Of a stretch of 22,755 nt of DNA, positions 7,709 to 15,846 are shown one piece after another. Location of the stretch: assembly GCA_030689875.1 (NCBI GenBank), contig JAUYHR010000182.1, positions 1-22,755 on the forward strand. The letters run 5' to 3'. The translations under genes were made by a program, and so were the position numbers. This DNA is from Nanobdellota archaeon (GTDB taxonomy: Archaea; Nanobdellota; Nanobdellia; Pacearchaeales; GW2011-AR1). Under the pieces are notes generated by a model, which saw nothing but the letters and a program-made list of their open reading frames with translations, was not told the DNA's origin and ran no database searches. Each line of letters begins with the position of its first letter. Within the stretch, counting starts at the first letter, position 1.

Positions 7709-7728
7709 TTAATACTTCTATATTTTGT

Positions 7729-8109
7729 ATGACAATAAGAAAAAATCTAACTAACATTGTTTTAGCAGGAGCATTGGCTTTAGGTGTAGCTGGATGTGGA
7801 AATAACCCCGAATATCATTTTAATGGAAAAATTGGAGAAAAACAAGTCAAATTCTATGAAAAAATAGCGGGAGGGATTAATATTCTTGAAGTTGTAGAAG
7901 CAGATAGAAGCAAATCTAAATATATTGATTCGAATAATGATTTCAAACTCGATTGTGTTGAAATAACAGTTGGAGATAATATAACAGAATATTATGCTGC
8001 TTCCGAAAATCCTGTTGTACTTGAAATTCTTGAAAAAGCGCAAAAAGAATTTGATGCTTATTTGACAAAAATAACAGACATTCAGACAGCTCCACTAAAT
8101 AGAAAATAA
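7729..8109 (+). CDS. Small secreted lipoprotein, unknown function
   Basis: A 126-aa protein with a lipoprotein signal peptide: basic N-terminus (MTIRKN), hydrophobic core (IVLAGALALGVAG) and lipobox VAGC with Cys23, so the mature part is probably anchored on the outer face of the membrane. The mature domain starts GNNPEYHFNGKIGEKQVKFYEKI and continues with ILEVVEADRSKSKYIDSNNDFKLDCVEITVGD, which looks strand-rich. It has one more cysteine. The DSNNDFKLD stretch resembles a short Asp-rich loop, too weak to call calcium binding. It is a single-gene unit with its own promoter, convergent to the polymerase operon. I recognise no family for the mature part. Confidence 0.78.
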   Translation: MTIRKNLTNIVLAGALALGVAGCGNNPEYHFNGKIGEKQVKFYEKIAGGINILEVVEADRSKSKYIDSNNDFKLDCVEITVGDNITEYYAASENPVVLEILEKAQKEFDAYLTKITDIQTAPLNRK

Positions 8110-8138
8110 ATCTTTCTTTCAATTACTTATTAACACGC

Positions 8139-8158
8139 TCATCAATTCCTTTTGATGA
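8139..8158. terminator. Hairpin between convergent genes
   Basis: TCATCAA and TTGATGA form a 7-bp stem with a 6-nt loop, midway between the lipoprotein stop and the rpoA stop. It could serve as a bidirectional 3'-end element, though there is no strong T-run. Confidence 0.4.
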
Positions 8159-8164
8159 ATGAGT

Positions 8165-11100
8165 CTACTTGTTGACGCTTTCAACAATTTCTTTTTTAGC
8201 AGTCTTTTTTTCCTCATCTCTTTTTGTCAATGGACCAATAATTTTAACAACTAAACCTGGAAATCCCGTTCCAACCGGAACCGGCTGATTTAAAATTATA
8301 TTTTCAATAACGCTCTTTAATTTTTCTTTGCTTCCTTTAATGGTTGCATTTACAAATTGTTTTATCGGAGTTTCAAAAGTTGCCCTCGCTAAAATTGAAG
8401 ATTTCTGCGCAATAATTCCCATTCTTGTAACCCCTTTAATCTGTCCTGTGCTTGTTATGGCGTCTGCGGCTAATTTAAGATGGCGTTCGTTAATATCCAA
8501 TCCCTGAGTATTTATAACGTATTTTATTTCGTTAATAATTAATTGTCTTGCAGATTCAATTCCAAAAACCTCTGCAATTTCGTAAAAATCATTTGAAATA
8601 ATCTTGTCTTTATTTACTTCTTTTAATTTTATCATTTCTTGAATGTTTGTTCCAAGAGTTATAATAACAAAAGTATTTTCTTTTTTTAAAATTAAAATTT
8701 GCTTAATGCCTTTTACGCCCGAGATTATGGTATTTTTAAGTTTCTCTTTTAGCAGATAAATTTCTTTGAAAGAGAGAGCGTCAGAATCTAATGTAATCCT
8801 CTCGTCTTTTTCTTTTGCTTTAAAATTTAAATCATTTAATCTCTCTACTATTTTTTTCACGCTTGAATGGGTTTTTTTTAAAGCTTCTTTGTCAATTTTT
8901 ATTTCAATTATTTTTTTGCTGAAATTTATTCCAATTTCTGAAGAAACTTCTTTTAATGTCACTTCTTTTATTTTTTCAGCAAAGACTTCGGCATCTTTTT
9001 CATTGTTATATTCTTTATTCAAATAAATTTCCATCTTTGGAGAGGACGGTTTTTTTCTTGCATCAAATATTTCTATTAGTCTTGGAAGCCCCATAGTTAC
9101 CTGCATTTCTGCAACACCTGCAAAGTGGAATACATTTAATGCCATTTGTGTTGAAGGTTCTCCAAATGACTGGGCAGTAACCAATCCAAGAGCTTCTCCG
9201 GGAAAAATATTTCCGCTAGTGTGCAATTCTGAAACTTTTTTATTATCGTCGCCATATTTAAATTCTATTATTTTGCCGTTGCTGTCTCTTACTGTTCCGT
9301 CGTATTCTGCTCTTAAATCCTGGAAAGCGTTTGCAAGTCTTCTGTATAAGTAACCTGATTTTGGAGTTCTTAATGCAGTATCCATTAAACTATCACGGCC
9401 AGCAATAGCGCCAAAGAAAAATTCGTCTGGCCTTAATCCTTTTATAAATGAACTTCTGATAAATCCTCTTGCTTTTGGAGATAAATCCCCTTTATTGAAA
9501 AATGAAAGTGTTCTTTGCGTAAATCCAAAATCAATTCTCTTGCCCCATAATGCCTGTTGTCCGACGCAGCAAGCCATTTGAGTGATGTTTAAAATATTCC
9601 CGCCTCCTCCCGCTTTAATCATACTGCTTATTGGATTTTCTTTTGGGAATTTTTCTTTTACAATAGAGCCAATTTTTGTTCTTACTTCATTTAAAACCTG
9701 AAGAATTTTTATCTCTCTTGATTCTTCTAAAGTTTTTCCGGGGATAATTTCTAAATTTTTGTTTTCATAAGATTCAATAATTTCTTTTGTCTTTTTTTCT
9801 GACTTCTCTATAATCTCTTCTGTTTCTTCAATTACGCTTTCTTTTAAATCAAAATCTTCAACACAGGCGGTTATTCCATGCTTAGTCAAATATGTTTTTC
9901 CAAGATTAAATGCTTTATGAATTACCTCAAAAGTTTCTTCTCTTCCAACGATTTTATCCAACTCTTTAATCAGCTCGCCATCTTCATCGCCAAAAGTTGT
10001 TTTATCAATAAATCCTTTAATAATTTTTCCATCTTTTATTTTAATTGAATCATTGGAGAAATCAATTTTTGGAAGAATCATTGAAAATAATTCATTTCCT
10101 GAAATCTTTTTCTTTACGGGCTCAAAATCTAAGCCAGATTGATATAATAATTGATTTGCTTCTTCTTTTGAAAAATCATTTAATCCTAAAAGATAATTTC
10201 CAGTTATAGAATCCTGAACGCAGCCGATTAAATTTGTATTATTTTTCGGCGACATTAAATTTTTCTTGACATCAAGAAGGATTTTTGCTTCTGCGCGCGC
10301 TTCTTCCGTCTGCGGACTGTGAATATTCATTTCATCGCCGTCAAAATCAGCGTTATACGGAGTGCAGACAGCGGGATGCATTCTAAATGTTTTTCCTGGA
10401 AGGACTTTTACAAAATGAGCCATTAAGCTTCCCCTATGCAAACTTGGGTGTCTGTTGAATAAAACAATATCTCCGTCCTGTAAATGCCTCTCTACAATAT
10501 ATCCTGGAGAAATTTCAGCAACTATTTCTTCTTTTAATTCAGAAGCAATTTTTTTTCTTTTTCCGTCAGGTCTTATAATATAATTTGCCCCCGGATATTC
10601 TTCTCCTTTTTCAATAAGTTTGATTAATTTTTTCTTATTTATATCGTTGACCATTTCTGCAACAGTAACAATTTTTGCAATTTCATATGGAACTCCAACT
10701 TCATTAATTTTAAGAAATGGGTCGGGAGATATAACTGTTCTGCCGGCATAATTTACTCTCTTGCCTGCAATGTTTTTTCTAATTCTTCCTTCCTTGCCCT
10801 TGATTCTTTCTGTAATTGTTTTTAATGGCTGACCGCTTCTATGCCTCGCTGGAGGAATTTTTGAAACAGTATTATCAAAAAAAGTTGTCACGTGAAATTG
10901 AAGCAAATCCCATAAATCTTCAATAATAACTTCTGGAGCGCCCGCGTTTAAATTCTCCCAGAGTCTTTGGTTGGCCCTTATAATATCTGATAATTTGTGC
11001 GTTAAATCATCTTCTGAACGTTCGCCATTTTCTAAAATAATGCTCGGTCTTACTGTTACTGGAGGAATTAATAAAGCAGTTAAGATTGCCCACTCGGGCC

Positions 11101-11650
11101 TGAATGTTTTATAATCAATTCCGATTTTTACAAGTTCTTCGTCGGGAATATTAACAAGAAGGTCTCTTATTTCTGCAGGAAAGATTCTTTTTTTTCCTTT
11201 GTAAAAACTTGTCGGCTTGTCTATTTTAACTTTTTCCTGAAGAGATGAGCAGTGCGGACATTTCTTTTTTTCTTTTGCTTTTTTTGCTCTTGCGCTTGCA
11301 GGATATTTTTCCATTTCTTTTTCGTCAAGCATTAATTTTCCGCAACTTTGACAGCAAGATTTTAAAATTAATTCAATCATCGGAGCATATTTCAAATGCA
11401 CAATTGATCTTGCTAAATCAATGCTTCCTGAATGCCCAAGACATTCTTTAAGTCTGCCTCCGCAAGTTCTACATCTTACTCCAGGGTCAATTGCTCCAAG
11501 TCTTAAATCCATTAACCCGCCGTCAACAGGATATCCGTCAATATCATAAAGTTCAGGAGTTATAATTTTTGCAACTGAAAGTTTTTTAATATCTTCCGGA
11601 CTAATCAGGGAAAAAGTTATTTCTCCTATTTTTTTTCTTACTGGTTTCAT
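8165..11650 (-). CDS. rpoA: DNA-directed RNA polymerase largest subunit, A' and A'' fused (Rpo1)
   Basis: Catalytic largest subunit, 1161 aa from ATG 11650. Zinc ligands are Cys60, Cys63, Cys70 and His73 (CRTCGGRLKECLGHSG), then Cys100/Cys103 and Cys131/Cys134. The magnesium-binding active site NADFDGDEMNIHSPQ lies near residue 432. The bridge helix region reads GLRPDEFFFGAIAGRDSLMDTALRTPKSGYLYRRL. SGNIFPGEALGLVTAQSFGEPSTQMALNVFHFAGVAE (near residue 800 onwards) begins the A'' part with the trigger loop, continuing without a break. Most archaea encode A' and A'' separately, so this is a single-gene form. I chose ATG 11650 (MKPVRKKIGEITFSL) because upstream starts at 11683 would overlap the preceding gene. 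It is the last gene of the polymerase operon; the usual rpl30e-nusA-rps12 genes do not follow. Confidence 0.96.
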   Translation of the reverse strand: MKPVRKKIGEITFSLISPEDIKKLSVAKIITPELYDIDGYPVDGGLMDLRLGAIDPGVRCRTCGGRLKECLGHSGSIDLARSIVHLKYAPMIELILKSCCQSCGKLMLDEKEMEKYPASARAKKAKEKKKCPHCSSLQEKVKIDKPTSFYKGKKRIFPAEIRDLLVNIPDEELVKIGIDYKTFRPEWAILTALLIPPVTVRPSIILENGERSEDDLTHKLSDIIRANQRLWENLNAGAPEVIIEDLWDLLQFHVTTFFDNTVSKIPPARHRSGQPLKTITERIKGKEGRIRKNIAGKRVNYAGRTVISPDPFLKINEVGVPYEIAKIVTVAEMVNDINKKKLIKLIEKGEEYPGANYIIRPDGKRKKIASELKEEIVAEISPGYIVERHLQDGDIVLFNRHPSLHRGSLMAHFVKVLPGKTFRMHPAVCTPYNADFDGDEMNIHSPQTEEARAEAKILLDVKKNLMSPKNNTNLIGCVQDSITGNYLLGLNDFSKEEANQLLYQSGLDFEPVKKKISGNELFSMILPKIDFSNDSIKIKDGKIIKGFIDKTTFGDEDGELIKELDKIVGREETFEVIHKAFNLGKTYLTKHGITACVEDFDLKESVIEETEEIIEKSEKKTKEIIESYENKNLEIIPGKTLEESREIKILQVLNEVRTKIGSIVKEKFPKENPISSMIKAGGGGNILNITQMACCVGQQALWGKRIDFGFTQRTLSFFNKGDLSPKARGFIRSSFIKGLRPDEFFFGAIAGRDSLMDTALRTPKSGYLYRRLANAFQDLRAEYDGTVRDSNGKIIEFKYGDDNKKVSELHTSGNIFPGEALGLVTAQSFGEPSTQMALNVFHFAGVAEMQVTMGLPRLIEIFDARKKPSSPKMEIYLNKEYNNEKDAEVFAEKIKEVTLKEVSSEIGINFSKKIIEIKIDKEALKKTHSSVKKIVERLNDLNFKAKEKDERITLDSDALSFKEIYLLKEKLKNTIISGVKGIKQILILKKENTFVIITLGTNIQEMIKLKEVNKDKIISNDFYEIAEVFGIESARQLIINEIKYVINTQGLDINERHLKLAADAITSTGQIKGVTRMGIIAQKSSILARATFETPIKQFVNATIKGSKEKLKSVIENIILNQPVPVGTGFPGLVVKIIGPLTKRDEEKKTAKKEIVESVNK

Positions 11651-11651
11651 T

Positions 11652-11996
11652 TTAATTAATAAATTCCTCCATTTCATTTCCATGCTGGGTTCTAACTGAT
11701 AATCTTGAAAGGGATTGTATTTCTTTTTGTCCTAAATATTCTTTAGCATTATAAATTATTTGTCCGTATATTTTTTCTTGTTCATTTACATCTACTCCAT
11801 AACTTTTGCAGGTTGTAATTAGATTTTCATAAGATTTTATTTTATTTTCTATATATTGGCTTTTAAGAATATGGGAATTTCCATTTTCTTGAATCCCCAT
11901 TAATCTTTGTTTAATCTCTAATAAATTGTTAGTCAAATCGTCCAATAATTTTCTTTCTCCAATTTCTGCTAATTTTTCTAAATTTTTATTTGTCAT
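11652..11996 (-). CDS. Hypothetical 114-aa protein inside RNA polymerase operon
   Basis: A helical, charged protein (MTNKNLEKLAEIGERKLLDDLTNNLLEIKQRLMGIQENGN...) with probable coiled-coil character in residues 1-60 and a helical second half (YENLITTCKSYGVDVNEQEKIYGQIIYNAKEYLGQKEIQSL). No membrane segment and one cysteine. It is placed between the 91-aa ORF and rpoA, with 1 nt before the rpoA ATG. I chose ATG 11996 over in-frame ATGs at 12044 and 12011, which overlap the preceding gene; its TAAAATGACAAA context matches other starts in the window. I recognise no family. A part in polymerase function can only be guessed from position. Confidence 0.65.
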   Translation of the reverse strand: MTNKNLEKLAEIGERKLLDDLTNNLLEIKQRLMGIQENGNSHILKSQYIENKIKSYENLITTCKSYGVDVNEQEKIYGQIIYNAKEYLGQKEIQSLSRLSVRTQHGNEMEEFIN

Positions 11997-12000
11997 TTTA

Positions 12001-12276
12001 TTATAAATCATTCCCCCTTCTTTCCGAATCCATAATATATTCAAGAGAGGTTTTAATAAAATCTATTTCGTCCATATTGTTCCCGTCGATTTCAAATTTT
12101 CTAAAGTTATTATAGGCAACAACTTTTTCACTATTAGAATTAATGTAAAATGCTAAATTTCCCTGCTCGTTTTCTGCCTTTCCTTTAGAATTTTCTGCAT
12201 AATTTCCCAACCAGAGACATATTTCATTGTATTGTTTTTCTGTTTGCGTGTTTATAGTTTCCATTTTATTACTCAT
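12001..12276 (-). CDS. Hypothetical 91-aa protein inside RNA polymerase operon
   Basis: A small acidic protein (MSNKMETINTQTEKQYNEICLWLGNYAENSKGKAENEQGNL...EKVVAYNNFRKFEIDGNNMDEIDFIKTSLEYIMDSERRGNDL). It overlaps the rpoB 3' end by 8 nt if started at 12276. Met5 (ATG 12264, in the TAATAAAATG context) begins just after the rpoB stop and is an equally good start. No motif or membrane segment is visible. It lies in the operon between rpoB and rpoA, where most archaea have no gene. Strand-rich centre, helical C-terminus. I do not recognise it. Confidence 0.6.
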   Translation of the reverse strand: MSNKMETINTQTEKQYNEICLWLGNYAENSKGKAENEQGNLAFYINSNSEKVVAYNNFRKFEIDGNNMDEIDFIKTSLEYIMDSERRGNDL

Positions 12277-15200
12277 ATTTATTTTTTAATCCAAATGTTG
12301 TTTTAATGTGCATGCCCTGCAATTCCTCGACGAGAAGTTTAAATGCATATGAAATTTCAACCATTTCAACTTCTTCACTTTCGCATTTCGGACACATTAT
12401 TTTTCCCCTTATTGTATCTTCTATTGCTATTGTTCCGCATTTAACACAAATTGGGAGAACCACTTTATCTGAATCATATCTTTCTTTTAATAATAGCGAA
12501 GCGCCGTGGGCAACTAATGCCTGCTGTTCCATTTCTCCAAGCCGCAGCGCGCCGCCACGGGATCTTCCTTCAATTGGTTGTCTTGTTAATAATGCAATCT
12601 TGCCCAGCGCTCTTCCATGCAATTTGTTGCTGACCATATATTTTAATTTTAAATAATATAAATTTCCCATGAAAATTTTGGAAACCATTTTTTTCCCGGT
12701 AATGCCGTCATACATTGTTTCTTTTCCATCAAATCTGAAACCCAATTCTTCTAATTGTTCTTCTAATTCTTTTTTATCTGTTCCAAAAAAAGAAGTGCCG
12801 TCTACAATTTTTCCTTTTAATGCGCCGACTTTGCCAGCTAATAATTCAAGCAAATATCCAACAGTCATACGGCTTGGCAAACCATGAGGATTAAAAATTA
12901 TATCGGGTTTGATGCCCTTCAAAGTAAAAGGCATATCTTCTTCCGGGACAATTAATCCAATAACTCCTTTTTGTCCGTGAGAGGTTGCAAATTTATCGCC
13001 TATTTCTGGAATACGCAAATCACGAGTTTTAACCTGAACAATTTTATTTCCTTCATTATCTTCTGTTATAAAAACAGCGTCAACAACTCCTTTTTCTTCC
13101 TGCCTCATTGTCATGCTTGCTTCTTTTTTTGTTCTTATTGAAATGTCTCTTGCTTCTGATAAAAATTTCGGCGGTGAAATTTTGCCGACTAAGACTTCTC
13201 CCTCGCCTATTTCTGCTTCAGGGTAGATAATGCCGTCGCTCTCTAAAAGCCCGTATAATTTTTCCATTTTATATCCCGAAGTATCTTTTTCAGGAATTAA
13301 TATTTCATCTTTTAAACCGCCGGCATAATTCATTTCAATTGCAGAATATGGTCTGAAGTAAAAACTTCGTCCGACTCCTCTGTCAATCCCGCCTTTGTTG
13401 AATACAAGCGCGTCTTCCATATTATATCCTTCATAAGTCATAATAGCGACGATTAAATTTTGTCCTGCAGGATAAATATCAAGAGCATCATAAACAAAAC
13501 TTCTGACAATTGGTTTCTGGGGATATTGCAAAATTGAAACATCTGTATCTAATCTGCATAAATAATTAGCGGCATACAAACCTAAAGCCTGTTTTTGCGT
13601 CTTGCTTCCACGATTTAAACGGGAACTTTGATTGTGATTTCCGTATGGGACTAAACTTGTAACTGCGCCAAATAAAGAAATAGGGTCAATTTCAAGATGA
13701 GTATGTTCGGGAGTTAATTCTTCTTCAAATAATGCAATGAGCGCGTTTTCTTCTTCAGATGCGTCGATATATTCAATTAATCCTTTTTCAATTAAATCTT
13801 TCCAATTTAAATTTCCCTGCTGCACTTGAATTAAATGATTATTATTTATTCTCTGAACTCCGTTGTCGACGATAATTAAAGGCCTTAATACTCTCCCGGG
13901 CTCGCTTGAAAGAATAATTGTTTCAAATCCGGGGTCATTTCTTATGCCCATTTGTTCGGGCAGTCCGCCGTCGCGTCTTTTTTCCCTTAATATTTTTACA
14001 AATTCATTATTATCTTTTATAGTGCCGATAAATTTTCCATTCAGGACAACATCTTTTCCTTCAATTGCTTCTTTGTCTAATTTTTCCTGTTCCAAAATTT
14101 TAATTATTTCTTCCTCGCTCATTTTTGTTCTTGTAGAAACTCTGCTTAGTATGGCGAGATTTTTTCTCAAACCAATTTCAGTTCCTTCAGGCGTTTCAAT
14201 TGGACAGAATCTTCCGTAATGCGTCGGGTGAAGTGTTCTTGCTTTGAAATTTTCCTGATCGGAAGGGAGCATACTTGAAACTCTTTGTAGCTGAGAAATC
14301 GTCGCTAAATAATTTGTTTTATCCATATTTTGGGTTATTCCCGATCTCTCGCCAGTCCAGGCGCCGGTTGCAATAGCAGATTCAATTCTATGCGAGAATA
14401 GCGTTGATTTTGCTAAAACTTTTATTGAAAAATAGTTTTTTCTCTTCGCTGATTTTTGCAGGGAGTATTTTATATCCCTTATTAAAATTCCTAAATTTAC
14501 TTTAAATAAAGTTGCCAAAAGATCTCCTGAAAGTCTGACTCTTTTATTTGCATAATGATCTTTATCTGTTTTTAATCCGGGATTGTCTTTTGCAATTAAA
14601 TAATGTTTTATCAATTTGCATAAAGTAATTGCTTTTTTTATTCTGTCTTCTTTTTTTTGTCCAATATGCGGAAAAAGATATGAATCAATTCTTGATCTTA
14701 CTCTTTCCTCAATTTCTTTTTTTGTTCCCTGCAAATTTGATTTCTCGGCAATATGCATTATGGCATCTTCTTTTGTAGCGAGATTAACAAATTCATAAAG
14801 ATTTACAATGACGCTGTCATTTTCTTTTTGAATATATTTTGCAATGTCAGATTCTTTTGTCAACCCAAGAGCCTTTAATAAGACAATCGCCGGCAAATCT
14901 TTGAATCTGCTGAATGAAAGATTAAGCAATCCATCTTTTCCCTCGCTGAGAGTTATTGGAATTCTGTAAGTTCCTCTCAAAGAAAACAGTTTTAGAACTA
15001 ATCCTCCGGTTTTCCCTTGTTCCAAAAAAAATTGATTTTCAGCCAAATCCTCCGCCATAATCATTACTCTTTCATTTCCTTTAATTATAAAATACCCGCC
15101 GGGATCTTTTGGGTCATTATAATTTGATATTAATTCTTCGTTAGACATTCCGCAGGTGTTGCACGCTTTGCTTTTTATCATAATTGGAATTTTTCCAATC

Positions 15201-15526
15201 TCAACAATTTCAGAATCAGTCTGTCCGTCTTTTTTAATTGTTAATTCAATAGTAATCGGCGCAGAATAAGTTAGGTCTCTTAATCTTGCTTCATTTGGAG
15301 TGATAAGAGAAGAACTTCCGTCGGCTTCAATAATTTTTGGCTTTCCAACTTCTATTTTTCCGAGGATGATTTCAAAATCTTCATTATCCATTGATTCATT
15401 TGTTTCATTGACAATTTCCTGCATTCTGTATTCAATAAAATCATTAAATGAAGCAACATTTGATTCTACAAGAGAATGGTTTTTTAGATAGTTCTTGACG
15501 ATGATGTGCTCGTTTTTTATTGCCAT
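12269..15526 (-). CDS. rpoB: DNA-directed RNA polymerase second-largest subunit B (Rpo2, unsplit)
   Basis: A 1085-aa second-largest RNA polymerase subunit in one piece (many methanogens and relatives split it into B'' and B'). Landmarks in order are CNTCGMSNEELI; YFIIKGNERVMIMAEDLAENQ; FCPIETPEGTEIGLRKNLA; YEGYNMEDALVFNKGG; GDKFATSHGQKGVIGLIVPEEDMPFT; NPHGLPSRMTVGYLLE; and the C-terminal zinc site CVKCGTIAIEDTIRGKIMCPKC before VEELQGMHIKTTFGLK. Slightly shorter than usual archaeal B (about 1120-1200). The ATG at 15526 overlaps the rpoH stop by one base (TAATG), so the two are translationally coupled. Confidence 0.97.
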   Translation of the reverse strand: MAIKNEHIIVKNYLKNHSLVESNVASFNDFIEYRMQEIVNETNESMDNEDFEIILGKIEVGKPKIIEADGSSSLITPNEARLRDLTYSAPITIELTIKKDGQTDSEIVEIGKIPIMIKSKACNTCGMSNEELISNYNDPKDPGGYFIIKGNERVMIMAEDLAENQFFLEQGKTGGLVLKLFSLRGTYRIPITLSEGKDGLLNLSFSRFKDLPAIVLLKALGLTKESDIAKYIQKENDSVIVNLYEFVNLATKEDAIMHIAEKSNLQGTKKEIEERVRSRIDSYLFPHIGQKKEDRIKKAITLCKLIKHYLIAKDNPGLKTDKDHYANKRVRLSGDLLATLFKVNLGILIRDIKYSLQKSAKRKNYFSIKVLAKSTLFSHRIESAIATGAWTGERSGITQNMDKTNYLATISQLQRVSSMLPSDQENFKARTLHPTHYGRFCPIETPEGTEIGLRKNLAILSRVSTRTKMSEEEIIKILEQEKLDKEAIEGKDVVLNGKFIGTIKDNNEFVKILREKRRDGGLPEQMGIRNDPGFETIILSSEPGRVLRPLIIVDNGVQRINNNHLIQVQQGNLNWKDLIEKGLIEYIDASEEENALIALFEEELTPEHTHLEIDPISLFGAVTSLVPYGNHNQSSRLNRGSKTQKQALGLYAANYLCRLDTDVSILQYPQKPIVRSFVYDALDIYPAGQNLIVAIMTYEGYNMEDALVFNKGGIDRGVGRSFYFRPYSAIEMNYAGGLKDEILIPEKDTSGYKMEKLYGLLESDGIIYPEAEIGEGEVLVGKISPPKFLSEARDISIRTKKEASMTMRQEEKGVVDAVFITEDNEGNKIVQVKTRDLRIPEIGDKFATSHGQKGVIGLIVPEEDMPFTLKGIKPDIIFNPHGLPSRMTVGYLLELLAGKVGALKGKIVDGTSFFGTDKKELEEQLEELGFRFDGKETMYDGITGKKMVSKIFMGNLYYLKLKYMVSNKLHGRALGKIALLTRQPIEGRSRGGALRLGEMEQQALVAHGASLLLKERYDSDKVVLPICVKCGTIAIEDTIRGKIMCPKCESEEVEMVEISYAFKLLVEELQGMHIKTTFGLKNKYE

Positions 15527-15738
15527 TATATTATAACTCTATAATAAATATTTATTTTATTAGTTTCAGAATCTTCTCTTTCTATTTTAATGACGTCGTC
15601 AATTTGGCAGTTAGAAGGCAAAGCAGGGTCAGTTAAAAATATTTTCGGCAATTGCGCTTTTGAAATGTTAAATTTAGCAAGAAGTTCATTTGCTTCTTTT
15701 TCATTTATTTTTGTGTGTTTTGGCTGTAGAATGTGCAT
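15526..15738 (-). CDS. rpoH: RNA polymerase subunit H (Rpo5)
   Basis: A 70-aa assembly and jaw subunit of archaeal RNA polymerase, homologous to the C-terminal domain of eukaryotic RPB5. The core LLAKFNISKAQLPKIFLTDPALPSNCQIDDVIKIEREDSETNKINIYYRVI shows the family pattern (x-Q-L-P-K-I-x-x-x-D-P, D-V-I-K-I-x-R, Y-R-x-V). It is the first gene of the operon, ahead of rpoB, the standard archaeal order. Length is normal. Its leader carries tandem repeats (15748-15789). Confidence 0.93.
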   Translation of the reverse strand: MHILQPKHTKINEKEANELLAKFNISKAQLPKIFLTDPALPSNCQIDDVIKIEREDSETNKINIYYRVII

Positions 15739-15747
15739 TTTTTGGGG

Positions 15748-15789
15748 TTTATGGAATATAATTGCAAATTTATGGGATGTAATTGCAAA
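15748..15789. repeat. 21-bp tandem repeat in the polymerase operon leader
   Basis: Two exactly adjacent 21-bp units (15748-15768 and 15769-15789) match at 19 of 21 positions; the core TTTATGG-ATATAATTGCAAA varies only by A/G at two places. A shorter tandem, TGACTTTA AT-spaced twice (about 15790-15806), lies next to them toward the promoter. Both lie between the predicted start of transcription and the rpoH ATG and could be an operator or an mRNA element. Confidence 0.75.
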
Positions 15790-15831
15790 TGACTTTAATG
15801 ACTTTAGGATAATAAAAGAAACTTAAAAATG

Positions 15832-15846
15832 GTTTAAAAACCTTTC
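15832..15846 (-). promoter_or_regulatory. BRE/TATA promoter of rpoH-rpoB-rpoA operon
   Basis: On the minus strand GAAAGG (BRE) is followed by TTTTTAAAC (TATA). A start near 15810 would leave a leader of about 70 nt that holds the 21-bp tandem repeats, unusually long compared with the near-leaderless genes elsewhere in the window. Confidence 0.55.

Noticed and set aside
7780..8043. 87-aa minus-strand open frame opposite the lipoprotein
   Set aside because: Phe/Ile/Asn-rich shadow of the lipoprotein gene, which has a signal peptide, lipobox and promoter.
11651..11683. Longer start of rpoA at 11683
   Set aside because: It would overlap the preceding ORF by about 30 nt, and the conserved N-terminus of the subunit begins at MKPVRKKIGEITFSL.
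15748..15806. CRISPR-like repeats in the rpoH leader
   Set aside because: The two units are directly adjacent with no spacers, and no cas genes occur in the window.
15590..15826. 78-aa plus-strand open frame opposite rpoH
   Set aside because: Antisense to a well-supported polymerase subunit gene and its leader; no independent evidence.
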